Shown here: piece by piece, positions 1-8,892 of the stretch
Numbering within the stretch: the first letter of the stretch is position 1
Layout of the letters: each line of letters starts with the position of its first letter
DNA from: Streptomyces sp. MspMP-M5
GTDB lineage: Bacteria > Actinomycetota > Actinomycetes > Streptomycetales > Streptomycetaceae
DNA length: 64,000 bases
NCBI RefSeq assembly: GCF_000373585.1
Contig: NZ_KB891883.1
Coordinates: forward strand, 62,001-126,000
Direction: 5' to 3'
The notes under the pieces: model-generated
What the model saw: only the letters and a program-made list of their open reading frames with translations
Told to the model about the DNA's origin: nothing
Databases searched by the model: none
Made by a program: the position numbers and the translations under genes

Positions 1-2955
1 GTCCAGGAGGGCGTGGTGGAAGCTGAGGCCGAGGACGACGCGGTCGGGGGCGGTGACGAAGATCCGGACGCGGTAGACGGGGGCGGTGCCGGGGTCGATG
101 GGGGTGCGCTTCTCCTGTTCGGCCCAGGCGGTGACGGCGGCGGCCGGGTCCGCGGCGGTGCGCAGGTCGGTGACCTCCACCGGCAGCTCCGGGGTGTCCT
201 CGACGACCATGTGGGGCCGGTCGAACGTCTCCAGGTCGAAGCGGGCCCGCAGCACGGGGTGACGCTCCGTCAGTCGGCGCCAGGCATCCACCAGGGCGTC
301 GTCGTCGACGCGGGGGACGTCCACGTGGTAGCGGAAGATGTCGTGGTAGACGGGCACTTCGGTGTCCACGCTGCTGTGGTAGATCATGCCCTGCTGGAGC
401 GCGGAGGCCGGCCAGGAGCCGGTGTCCCCGGTGGCGGGCTCGGGCCGGGCCGCCTGCTGGGCCGGGCGCACCACGGTCGCGAGTTCGGCGAGCCGCTGGT
501 GGGCGAAGACCTCGCCGACGGTGACCTCGTAGCCGGCCTGCCGCAGGGCGGCCACCACGCGGATGCCGAGGATGGAGTCGCCGCCCAGCGCGAAGAAGCT
601 GTCCTGCGCGCCGATGCGTTCGGTGCCCAGGACGTCCGCCCACACCGCGGCGATCAGCCGCTCGGTGTCGGTGGCCGGCTCGACGTGCTGTTCTTCGGTG
701 TTCTGCTGGGCCGGGCGCGGCAGGGCGGCCAGGTCGCGCTTGCCGTTGTGGTTGGTGGGGATGGCGGGGACGGTGACGACGAACTGCGGGACCATGTAGG
801 ACGGCAGCTCGGCGGCGAGTGCGGTGCGCAGCGCCGACTCCTCGAAGCCGGACCCGGTCACGACGTAGGCGCACAGCGCCTTCTCGCCGCGGTCGCCCTC
901 GACGGCCGCGACCGCGCACTCCACGACCCCGGCGACGCCGCCGGCGAGGTGCTCGATCTCGCCCAGTTCGATGCGGTAGCCGCGGATCTTCACCTGGGTG
1001 TCGAGCCGGCCGAGGTACTCCAGGATGCCGCCGGGCAACCAGCGAGCCAGGTCGCCGGTGCGGTAGAGGCGGCCGAAGCCCTCAGGGCCGGTCACAAAGC
1101 GTTCCGCGGTCAGCTCCGGTGCGTGCAGATAGCCGCGGGCCAGGCCGACGCCGGCGATGCACAGTTCGCCGGGCACCCCGATCGGGGCGGGCGCGCCGCT
1201 GCGGGTGCGCACCAGCAGCCTGATGTTGTCGATGGGCCGGCCGATGGGCACCGAGCGGGTGGTGTCGACGGTGTCGCAGTCGAAGTAACTGACGTCCACG
1301 GCGGCCTCGGTGGGGCCGTAGAGGTTGCTCAGCCGGGCCTCCGGCAGCGCCTCGCGGAACAGTTCGACGTGGGCCGCGGCAAGTGCCTCACCGCTGGCGA
1401 AGACCTGCCGCAGTGAGCGGAGGCGGGAGGTGGTACCGGCGGCCCGGGTGAAGGTGAGGAAGGCGTGCAGCATGCTGGGCACGAAGTGCAGGGTGGTCGC
1501 GCCGCTCTCGGCGATCCGCTCGGCGATCCGCTCGGGGTCCTTCTCCGCGCCGTTGGGCAGCGTGGCGACCGAGGCGCCGGCCAGCGACCACCAGAAGATC
1601 TCCCACACCGACACGTCGAAGGTGAACGGCGTCTTGTGCAGGATGACGTCGTCGGCGCCGAGCGGGTACCGGCGCTGCATCCACCACAGGCGATTGACGA
1701 TGGCGCGGTGCTCGACGACCACGCCCTTGGGGCGGCCGGTGGAGCCGGAGGTGTAGATGACGTAGCAGGCGTCGTCCGGCCCGGTGACGGGGTCGAGGTC
1801 GCCGTCCTCGGCCGACCGGTTCGCCGGGTCGTCGAGGTCGAGAGTGGGGTGGGTGCCGACCACATGGGCGGTGTCGCCGGTGGTGAGCACCAGTTCCGTG
1901 CGGCTGTGCTCCAGCAGGTAGGCGATGCGGTTGCCGGGCAGGGTGGGGTCGATCGGCAGGTAGGCGCCGCCGGCCTTGAGCACGGCGTAGATGGCGGTGA
2001 GCATCGCGGCGGACCGGGGGATGCAGACGCCGACGATGCTGCCGGCGGTGACGCCGCGGGCGCGCAGGGTGCGGGCCAGGCGGTTGGCGTCCGCGTTGAG
2101 CTGGGCGTACGTGGTCCCGCTGCCGTCGGCGACGGCGATCCGGTCACCGTGTTCGCGGGCCCGCTCCTCCAGGAAGCTGTGCAGCAGCCGTCCGCCCGGG
2201 AACTCCGCGTGGGTGTCGTTGAACTCACCTTCCAGCAGGGCGAGTTCGGCATCCGAGGGGGCACGGAGGGCGTCGGTGGTGGTGTCCGGCGCGGTGGTGA
2301 GGGTGTGCAGCAGCGTGCGGTAGACGTCCAGGAGGCGCTCCGCGGTGGCCTCGGTGAACAGCGTCGGGTCGTACCGCAGGGCCAGGTGCGGGTCGGCACC
2401 GGTGGTCAGGGTGAACAGCAGGGGGGCACCGGCCTGGTCGGCGTCCTCCGGGCCGAGGTCGCCGTCGACCGCGATCATGAAGTCGGTCGGGCGGCTGCCG
2501 GCGCGCTCCAACAGGTGCCGTACGGGTACGTCGAGATGGGCCGCCGCGTCGAGGTATCCGGCGCGGACGGCCCCGAGGAGCTGCTTGGCCGCGGTCTGCG
2601 CCGGTATGCGCACATCGAGCGGGACGGCGCGGTTGGGGGCGTCGAAGTGCTGTGGAGGAACGGGCAGTTGGACGACGACGTCGTCACGGTCGGTGGTCCG
2701 CGCGGCGAGCAGCGCCAGCACGGTGGCGGCGACGGTGCGCAGCAGCACCGCGTCGCCCGAGGTGATCCGGGTCAGGGCGGCCGAGGTCGCCGGGTCCAAC
2801 GGGGCGCCGATGGTGCGGTGTTCGCCGGCGCCGGGGCGCAGGTGGTCGCGGATGACCTGGACCGGTTCGGTCCAGCCCTGGCTGCGGGTCTCCCAGAACT
2901 CCTGCTGGCGGGGGTGGTTGCGGAGGGCCTGCTGGACCTGGAGTGCGCTGGTCAT
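1..2955 (-). CDS. Non-ribosomal peptide synthetase, partial (half C - A[Ser] - PCP - C...)
   Basis: This gene runs off the left edge of the window. It starts at ATG 2955 after AAGGA, 9 bp behind the stop of the upstream NRPS gene, so the two form an operon. About 230 N-terminal residues look like only the C-terminal lobe of a condensation domain; no HHxxxDG is present there. A complete adenylation domain follows, with YTSGSTGRPKG near residue 400, FDVSVWE near 447 and NLYGPTE, ending in NGKRDL. The PCP site is LGGDSI near residue 788. A second condensation domain then starts, and its SFHHALLD motif lies exactly at the window edge. Residues lining the A-domain pocket, aligned by eye to EntF, read D-V-W-H-F-S-L-V-D-K, the code for serine. 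Serine activation is therefore a good inference. The final product is unknown. Confidence 0.93.
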   Translation of the reverse strand, partial: MTSALQVQQALRNHPRQQEFWETRSQGWTEPVQVIRDHLRPGAGEHRTIGAPLDPATSAALTRITSGDAVLLRTVAATVLALLAARTTDRDDVVVQLPVPPQHFDAPNRAVPLDVRIPAQTAAKQLLGAVRAGYLDAAAHLDVPVRHLLERAGSRPTDFMIAVDGDLGPEDADQAGAPLLFTLTTGADPHLALRYDPTLFTEATAERLLDVYRTLLHTLTTAPDTTTDALRAPSDAELALLEGEFNDTHAEFPGGRLLHSFLEERAREHGDRIAVADGSGTTYAQLNADANRLARTLRARGVTAGSIVGVCIPRSAAMLTAIYAVLKAGGAYLPIDPTLPGNRIAYLLEHSRTELVLTTGDTAHVVGTHPTLDLDDPANRSAEDGDLDPVTGPDDACYVIYTSGSTGRPKGVVVEHRAIVNRLWWMQRRYPLGADDVILHKTPFTFDVSVWEIFWWSLAGASVATLPNGAEKDPERIAERIAESGATTLHFVPSMLHAFLTFTRAAGTTSRLRSLRQVFASGEALAAAHVELFREALPEARLSNLYGPTEAAVDVSYFDCDTVDTTRSVPIGRPIDNIRLLVRTRSGAPAPIGVPGELCIAGVGLARGYLHAPELTAERFVTGPEGFGRLYRTGDLARWLPGGILEYLGRLDTQVKIRGYRIELGEIEHLAGGVAGVVECAVAAVEGDRGEKALCAYVVTGSGFEESALRTALAAELPSYMVPQFVVTVPAIPTNHNGKRDLAALPRPAQQNTEEQHVEPATDTERLIAAVWADVLGTERIGAQDSFFALGGDSILGIRVVAALRQAGYEVTVGEVFAHQRLAELATVVRPAQQAARPEPATGDTGSWPASALQQGMIYHSSVDTEVPVYHDIFRYHVDVPRVDDDALVDAWRRLTERHPVLRARFDLETFDRPHMVVEDTPELPVEVTDLRTAADPAAAVTAWAEQEKRTPIDPGTAPVYRVRIFVTAPDRVVLGLSFHHALLD

Positions 2956-2964
2956 GGGGTCCTT

Positions 2965-5900
2965 CTAGAAAGAGAAATCGGCGTAGGCGGGGGTGACCGC
3001 GCTCGTGGCCGCCGAGGCGTCGAACAGGGGGGTGTGCGGGGCGGCGTCGAGGTCGTCGATCAGCTCGGCCACGCGGTGGAGCAGGTATTCCGCGGAGGAC
3101 GCGGTGAACAGTGCGGTGCTGTACTCCAATTCGAGCACCGTGCCGTCGGGCCGCTGGTACGCCTGGAGGTTCAGGTCGAAGCGGCAGGAGTCCGGATGCA
3201 GCAGGGTGACGTCCACCCGCAGCCCGTCGCGGGCGAAGGTGTGGAAGTCGATGTTCTGCCAGGCGAAGAAGGCGTCGAGCAGGGGGAGCCGGGCGGTGTC
3301 CCGGGGCAGTCCCAACTGTCCGACGATCCGGTCGAAGGGGTACGCCTGGTGTTCCAGGGCTTCCTGGTGCCGCTGGTGGGCGGCGTCCAACAGGTCGGCG
3401 AGCGTGGCGGGTTCACCGACGGTGAGGCGCAGCGGGGCGGTGTTGACGAACATCCCCACCACGGACTCGAAGTCGGGGTGGATGCGCCCGCTCATCGGGC
3501 TGCCGACCACCACGTCCCGCTGGCCGGAGAGCTGCATCAGCGCCGCGGTGTAGGCGCTGAGCAGCACGGCGAACGGCGTACTGCCGGACCGTTCGGCTAT
3601 CCGCCGGACCGCCGCGTCGCGCTCGGGTGTCGGCGCCAGCCGCACCACCGCTCCGTTCTCGGCGCGCACGGGCGGCCGGGGGTGATCCGTGGGCAGCTCC
3701 AGCCGCGGCGGATCGGCCAGGACCTCCGTCCAGTACCGCTCGTCCGCCGCGAACGCCCCCTCGGCGAGCCGCTCGGCGTACCACTGCGCGGCATCGGCGT
3801 AGCCCCACTTGGGCTCCGGCAGAACGCCGCCGGACAGCAGCTCCGTCAGCTCCTCCGCGACGATCCGCAACGACACCCCGTCGAACACCGCATGGTGGAC
3901 GTCGAGGTAGAGCCGGTGGCAACTGTCGTCCAGGCGGATCAGCAGCGCCCGGAACAGCGGCCCGTTCTCCAGGTCGAACGGCCGGACGAAGGACGCCGGC
4001 AGCGACCGGTCGTCCGCACCGGCGAACGCGTCGGAGTCGGGTGGCCCCACCCACTCCACCACCGCATGCGGATCCGTCAGTTGCCGCACGCCCTCGCCGG
4101 TGACGACGAGTCGCGTACGCAACGCATCGTGCCGACGCACCAGTTCGTTCAGCGCGGCCCTGACCGCCGACGCGGTCACCCGCCCGTCGAGGTCGATACG
4201 GAGCGGAATGTGGTAGGCCGGTGACGCCGGGGCCACCTGGGCATGGGTGTGCAGTCCGTACTGCTGCGGGTGGAGTGCGGTGGGGACACCGGCCGGAGCC
4301 GGCGTGACCGGCGGCAGACCGGCCCCCGACGATGCCGGTCCGGCCCGTCGTACGGCATCCGCCATCCGCGCCAGGGTGCGGCTGTCGAACACCTCCCGGT
4401 ACGACAGGGCCACCCCGTCCCGCACGGCCAGTCGCCCGATGAGCGCCCCGGCAGCCAGGGAGTTGCCGCCCAACGCGAAGAAGTCGTCCTCCGGCCGTAC
4501 GGCGCGGCCTTTCAGCCGCAGCACCACGTCCCACACCTCGGCAAGCCGTCGCTGCTCCGGAGACAACCCGGCATACGCGTCTTCGCCAGCTGACGCCCCC
4601 TCACTCTCCTTCTCCACCACGGGAAGTGCGGCCTTGTCCACCTTGCCGTTGGCGTTCAGCGGGAGCCGGTCCAGCACCACCAGGCGGTCCGGCCGCAGGT
4701 AGTCGGGCAGCCGCCCGGCCAGTGCCGTCCGAACCTGTTCGGCGTCCGCGCCTGCGCCGAGGACCGCATAGCCGACGAGGTGCTTCCCCGCCTCGTCCGC
4801 CGCGACGATCACGCATCCGTCCAGGACACCGGGGCAGCCCAGCAGAGCCGCCTCGGCCTCCTTGATCTCCACCCGGTGCCCGCGGATCTTGACCTGGTCG
4901 TCCACCCTGCCGTGGAAGTGCAGCAGGCCGTCCGCGTCCATGGTCACGCGGTCGCCGGTGCGGTAGCAGCGCTCGCCGTCGATCATGACGAAGCGCTCCG
5001 CGGTCAGGTCCGGCCGGCCCAGATAGCCGCGGGCCAGTCCGCTCCCGCCGGTGTACAACTCGCCGGGCGTGCCGGTGGGCACCGGCCGTCGTTCCTCGTC
5101 CAGCACGCGCACGGTCGTGCCGTTCAGCGGGCGACCGATGGGCACCGCTCCCGGTTCCTCGTCACGTACCTCGTGGGTGGTGGTGAAGGTGGTGTTCTCC
5201 GTCGGGCCGTAGCCGTTGATGATCCGCAATCCCGGGTACGCGGTCCGCAGCGCGCGTGCCTGGCGGGCGGGGAGCACATCGCCGCCCACCACCACCGCAC
5301 CCAGCCGGGCGAAGACCGCGGGGTCGGCGTCCGCGGTCTGGCTGAACAGCGGGGCGGTCATCCACATCACGGTGATGGCGTGGTGGTGCAGGAAGGTTTT
5401 CAGCGCGGAGGGGACCAGCAGCGTTTCCTTGCCGGTCACATACAGCGTCGCGCCGTTGAGCAGGCACCCCCAGATCTCGAAGGTCGCCGCGTCGAACTCC
5501 AGAGCGCCGGTCAGCAGCAGCCGCTCGTCCGCGGAGAAGCGGAAGAAGCCGTTGTCCCTGACCAGTCGGACGATGCCGGCCTGCTCCACCAGCACGCCCT
5601 TGGGACGACCGGTGGACCCGGAGGTGAACATCACGTAGGCCAGCGGGGACCGCTCACCCACGCCGGGCACGGCCTCGGCCGGCGGGGAGATCCCGGCACG
5701 CTCCCCTTCGGCGATCAGGGCCCCGAGCGTCATGGCCCGGGTCGCCTGCGGTAACGCGGGGCCCAGCGCTCCCGCCAGTCCGGGCGCACAGACCAGCAGT
5801 TCGGCGCCGCTGTCGCCGAGCATGTGCGCCAGGCGCTCACCGGGGAAGTCGGGGTTGACCGGCAGATAGGCGCCGCCGGCCAGCACGATGGCCAACGTGC

Positions 5901-6138
5901 ACACGATCGCGTCGGCCGAACGCGGGAAGGCCATGGCCACCGGCGTCTCCCGGCGCACACCCAACGCGATCAGCCCGGCCGCCACCCGGCCCGCGCGGTC
6001 GTGGAGTTCGCGGTACGACAGCGTGGTCTCGCCGTCGACCACGGCAGGCGCATCGGGGTGGCGTGCGACCTGCTCCCGGAAGAGCTCTTCGAGTAACGGA
6101 TGCTGACTGGTGCCTGGCACAGGCGCCGTGTTCCTCAA
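2965..6138 (-). CDS. Non-ribosomal peptide synthetase A[Val?]-PCP-C
   Basis: A three-domain NRPS subunit of about 1,057 residues. The adenylation domain comes first (MFTSGSTGRPKG, FDAATFEIWG, NGYGPTE, NANGKVDKAAL). A PCP follows (FFALGGNSL), then a full condensation domain with HHAVFDG. The pocket residues read D-A-F-W-V-G-G-T-F-K, one residue away from the classic valine code DAFWIGGTFK, so valine or a close aliphatic analogue is likely. The frame is open back to GTG 6213. TTG 6138 is preferred because it has GGGAAAGG 8 nt upstream, while the GTG has no ribosome site and adds residues unlike an A-domain start. The protein has no loading C domain and no thioesterase. Ending on a C domain, it should pass a Val-type residue to the serine module encoded 9 bp downstream, but that module starts with an incomplete C domain. 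Confidence 0.92.
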   Translation of the reverse strand: MRNTAPVPGTSQHPLLEELFREQVARHPDAPAVVDGETTLSYRELHDRAGRVAAGLIALGVRRETPVAMAFPRSADAIVCTLAIVLAGGAYLPVNPDFPGERLAHMLGDSGAELLVCAPGLAGALGPALPQATRAMTLGALIAEGERAGISPPAEAVPGVGERSPLAYVMFTSGSTGRPKGVLVEQAGIVRLVRDNGFFRFSADERLLLTGALEFDAATFEIWGCLLNGATLYVTGKETLLVPSALKTFLHHHAITVMWMTAPLFSQTADADPAVFARLGAVVVGGDVLPARQARALRTAYPGLRIINGYGPTENTTFTTTHEVRDEEPGAVPIGRPLNGTTVRVLDEERRPVPTGTPGELYTGGSGLARGYLGRPDLTAERFVMIDGERCYRTGDRVTMDADGLLHFHGRVDDQVKIRGHRVEIKEAEAALLGCPGVLDGCVIVAADEAGKHLVGYAVLGAGADAEQVRTALAGRLPDYLRPDRLVVLDRLPLNANGKVDKAALPVVEKESEGASAGEDAYAGLSPEQRRLAEVWDVVLRLKGRAVRPEDDFFALGGNSLAAGALIGRLAVRDGVALSYREVFDSRTLARMADAVRRAGPASSGAGLPPVTPAPAGVPTALHPQQYGLHTHAQVAPASPAYHIPLRIDLDGRVTASAVRAALNELVRRHDALRTRLVVTGEGVRQLTDPHAVVEWVGPPDSDAFAGADDRSLPASFVRPFDLENGPLFRALLIRLDDSCHRLYLDVHHAVFDGVSLRIVAEELTELLSGGVLPEPKWGYADAAQWYAERLAEGAFAADERYWTEVLADPPRLELPTDHPRPPVRAENGAVVRLAPTPERDAAVRRIAERSGSTPFAVLLSAYTAALMQLSGQRDVVVGSPMSGRIHPDFESVVGMFVNTAPLRLTVGEPATLADLLDAAHQRHQEALEHQAYPFDRIVGQLGLPRDTARLPLLDAFFAWQNIDFHTFARDGLRVDVTLLHPDSCRFDLNLQAYQRPDGTVLELEYSTALFTASSAEYLLHRVAELIDDLDAAPHTPLFDASAATSAVTPAYADFSF

Positions 6139-7031
6139 CGGATGGACCTTTCCCGTCACGCGCCGGTCGGGCACGCATACGAACCGACGGGCATCGGGGG
6201 TCGCCCGAGGCACCGTCGCGGTGGAACGGTGATGAAGTGATGGGGTTGGGGTGCGGGGGTGACGTCAACTGACGTGGCACTCCTCGTCGTTGCCGCCGAC
6301 ATGCGGCCGACTCACCGGCCGGTTTTCCGGTCTCCCCGTATAGCGGATTCACCACACCGGCAGGGATCTGATTCCGCAACAATAATGACGTGGCAAATGG
6401 TCGTGCGCCCCCTCGGTCGCCCTGCAACGCTCCTCAACGTAGCAGCAGCCACACAGCCTGACGCAACGTGACCCTCTTCACACGAATTGCACACCGCACA
6501 GCACGAAAAGCCGGCCCGCAACGCTTTCTCCGCCCCACCCGCTCCCCCTCGCGGAAATTACCGCCGAGTAGTACCGCGATCCCCCGCGCCACCGCCCAAG
6601 TGGATCGTCATCAGGTTTTGATGACTCCCTGACCTGGGGCTCCGTGATCTCCGACGCCCTCACTCGCCCACTCCGCTCCCCCAGCAGCGGGCCCGGCCAT
6701 CCCCCTACAACGCAGGCAAATTAACCGAGCCGCATCGCAGGGCCACCCCAGGCACTCCCGGAAACTCCCTTCCCCGGAACCCGATTCCCGTTGCCTGAGC
6801 GTCCATATCCCGCCACGTCCCGGAAACCAGAAAAACACATACGAGAAACGGAGGCTCGCAAGAGAAGCGCACCGGGCTCACGAAAACTGATTGAGCATCA
6901 CATCTGCGCCACACCAATCGAGTTGTGAAGCCATAGCGGGACCGTCACAGATAGCTGTGTGGGCGGGGGGCAGTGGAGACAGGCGGCACCCGCGTGGCTG
7001 TGCAGCCGACGCGGGAGCCGCCCGGGGCGTG
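6139..7031. other. Intergenic region upstream of the NRPS operon
   Basis: About 0.9 kb without a credible gene; short ORFs on both strands lack codon bias and ribosome sites. Several parts are richer in A and T than the flanking genes, as expected of regulatory DNA. It presumably holds the promoter of the minus-strand NRPS operon. The only organised element seen is a TGACGT direct repeat near 6260. Confidence 0.5.
6260..6275. promoter_or_regulatory. Direct repeat TGACGT x2, 10-bp phased
   Basis: TGACGT occurs at 6260-6265 and again at 6270-6275, so both copies lie on the same helix face about 120 bp upstream of the NRPS start. The first copy is also part of the palindrome TGACGTCA. Phased direct repeats like this can be activator sites, but no matching consensus was recognised. 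Confidence 0.25.
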
Positions 7032-7205
7032 CTACGGCAGATCGCAGTTGATCAGGAATCCGCCGTTGATCCGCGCTCCACCCTCCGGCCAAGTCCGAAC
7101 ATCCCAGGACCAGTTCCGGACGCCTCCCGGACCTGCGGGTTCGGTACCGGACACGGTGTCGACGCAGGCGACCTGGGCCGCACACCGCGGATGAGGTCTC
7201 CTACG
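7032..7205 (-). pseudogene. Coding-like tail in frame after the stop of the Gly-rich protein
   Basis: Directly after the TGA at 7206-7208 the same frame stays open for 57 codons to TAG at 7032-7034. It reads as plausible protein with Streptomyces codon choice, for example AAQVACVDTVSGTEP and ARINGGFLINCDLP. It has no start codon or ribosome site of its own. It may be the C-terminal remnant of another secreted protein, or part of the upstream gene cut off by a nonsense mutation. The family was not recognised. Confidence 0.3.
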
Positions 7206-7802
7206 TCATTCCCCGCCTTGCCCACTGATCGCGTGCACCGGGCCTTCCCCGCCCATCCGTTCGTCCCCGCCTTCCTTACCCGCGTTGCCCGACTTGCCCT
7301 CGTGGCCCTCCCCACCGTCCGAGCTGCCAACCTTGTCTTCGCCCCGGCCGCTGTCTCCGCCCCGGCCGCTGCCTTCGTCCCTGCCGCTGCCCTCGCTCCC
7401 GCCGCCGCTGGCTTCGCCCCCGCCGCCGGCTTCGCCCCCACCGTGGCCTTCTCGGCCCTCCGAGCCTCCGCCCCGTTCGCCGCCGCCTCCCGTGCCTCCC
7501 GTGGCCGCCATGCCGTCGAAGGTGTTGTTGCAGCCCATGGACGAGCCCATGGTGGTGCTCTGTGCACCCGGGGAGCCCTCCCCGCCGAGCGCGTTACCCA
7601 GCACGCCGTTGAGGATTCCGACTTCGCCGAGGACATCGACGTTCATGTCGTGCGACCGACACGAGCTGCCCTGCCTGATCTCGAACCCAGTGCCGCCCCT
7701 CCCGCCCTGCTGCCCGCCGTCGGCATAGGCGGTGCGAGCGCCGAGGAAGCCGAAACTTCCGAGGACGACGGCCACGACGGTGGCCTTTTGAAGCTTGCGC
7801 AT
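7206..7802 (-). CDS. Secreted glycine-rich protein of unknown function
   Basis: A 198-residue protein. The ATG at 7802 is chosen because GGAG lies 6 nt upstream and the product then begins with a clean Sec signal peptide (MRKLQK, a hydrophobic core, cleavage after TAYA). The mature N-terminus contains FEIRQGSSCRSHD, NVDVLGEVGILNGVLGN and MGCNNT; its two cysteines could form a disulphide. This part has the look of a small secreted actinobacterial family. From about residue 105 the protein turns into a low-complexity Gly/Ser/Glu/Arg tail of about 90 residues. The tail appears to be an added, repeat-expanded segment. No function can be assigned. Confidence 0.7.
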   Translation of the reverse strand: MRKLQKATVVAVVLGSFGFLGARTAYADGGQQGGRGGTGFEIRQGSSCRSHDMNVDVLGEVGILNGVLGNALGGEGSPGAQSTTMGSSMGCNNTFDGMAATGGTGGGGERGGGSEGREGHGGGEAGGGGEASGGGSEGSGRDEGSGRGGDSGRGEDKVGSSDGGEGHEGKSGNAGKEGGDERMGGEGPVHAISGQGGE

Positions 7803-8058
7803 TTCATCTCCGGTGGTCGAGCAGTGCAATCCGTGATATAGGGACTCCGTTCAGTAACAAGAGGCTAATACGAGATAAGTCACAGGCATCCCTGACGCGC
7901 CGGACCAGGGCAGTCTGGCGAAGCCGGCACCCGGTTCGCCGACGGCGAGCGGCCGTGGCGCTGCGCCTCCCGGGGCTCCTTGGGCGCTCTTGAATGTCCT
8001 GCCTGTGTGCACGCCTGGGCCCATCCGGCCGAACGATCTCGCGCCGTTCTCCCAGCTC

Positions 8059-8315
8059 CGAGGTCCACGGAGCTTCTCCTCCCGAAGGCGTGGAGGCGCG
8101 TGGGGGCGACCTCGCCGACCTCGCTTCGCTGAAGCCCGCGCTGGAGAGCGTGCGCTCGCTGTTCCTGTACCGCACAGGGGCTCGGACGCGGAAATCCTCA
8201 ATGCCGCCCGCCGGGCAGGGGTCGAACATGTGCTGCTGGTGTCGTCCATCACCGTCCGGACACATCCGCATCTGGGCCCCGCCGGCGAGAACCTGACGGT
8301 CGAGCGGATACCGCA
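8059..8315 (+). pseudogene. NmrA-like NAD(P)-binding protein remnant, frameshifted
   Basis: Two adjacent frames together give a typical internal stretch of an NmrA-type atypical SDR. The first frame has GVEARGGDLADLASLKPALESV up to SLFLY. Near 8170 the homology moves to another frame with SDAEILNAARRAGVEHVLLVSS and GPAGENLTVER. Both ends are missing: there is no N-terminal GATGxxG nucleotide-binding motif and no C-terminal half. About 85 of the usual 280 or so residues remain. The call rests on family motifs read by eye. Confidence 0.6.
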
Positions 8316-8350
8316 GAGCAGCGGGGGCGGCCTGCCGTGTTGGGGTGGCG

Positions 8351-8872
8351 TCAGGTGGTGAGGCTGCGTTCGAGGGGGTGCGGTAGCAGGGGGTGACGCG
8401 GGTGCCGGCGAGGAAGGCGTGGGTGCGGTCGATTTCGGTTTCGAGGGCGGTGCGGGCCTCGTTGCCGGGCTCGGTCAGGAGGTGGTGGTTGAGGTGGCCG
8501 TCGGGGTGTTGGGCCCAACTGGGCTGTGGTGCTGGCGCGTTGACGAGGGATGTCGCGGACGGTGGCGGACTGGACGGCCGGGGCCAGGTGGGCGGGGACG
8601 ACGAACATGGTGCGGCGCATGCAACGGATGCGTTCCAGTCCCGGTGCCCCGTTGGGAGCGTGGTAGAGGGAGTGGTCGATGGCTGCCGCGGTCGGGGTGT
8701 GCATGCGGGCCGCGGCGGTGAGATAGACGGTGGCGGGGTCGGTGGCGTGCAGGCCGATCAGCGCTTCGGCGACCGCCTCCGCCGTCTCCTTGCGCCGGGC
8801 GGGTGCCAGGAGGTGACGGCGGACGAGGCGGGAGCGGCGCTGGGCGGGAGTGATGCGGGGCAGGGCAGTCAT
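8351..8872 (-). pseudogene. Winged-helix DNA-binding (HTH_42/YcaQ-like) protein, internally deleted and frameshifted
   Basis: The first ~88 codons from ATG 8872 match the start of HTH_42 winged-helix proteins (LPRITPAQRRSRLVRRH, ALIGLHATDPATVYL, MRRTMFVVPAHLAP). At about 8545 the sequence jumps, in another frame, to what looks like the end of the same family (SWAQHPDGHLNHHLL, EIDRTHAFLAGTRVTP). Roughly 200 central residues are therefore missing. Near the end a C run (ACCCCCTCG) appears one base short: adding one C would restore YRTPLERSLTT and the TGA at 8351. The gene lies 20 bp behind the VOC gene and was probably the last gene of that operon. Confidence 0.65.
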
Positions 8873-8892
8873 GGTCGTGGATGGAGCGGGGG

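Noticed and set aside
13-4224. Long plus-strand ORFs opposite the NRPS genes (467 and 919 codons)
   Set aside because: They are antisense shadows of high-GC NRPS coding sequence, made of Gly/Val/Arg/His-rich nonsense without domains. The minus frame carries the complete A, PCP and C motifs.
7052-7636. Minus-strand ORF with Ala/Gly/Lys repeats resembling a histone H1-like or collagen-like protein
   Set aside because: It is the alternative frame of the Gly-rich tail of the secreted protein; the repeats arise from the same low-complexity DNA, and it has no ribosome site.
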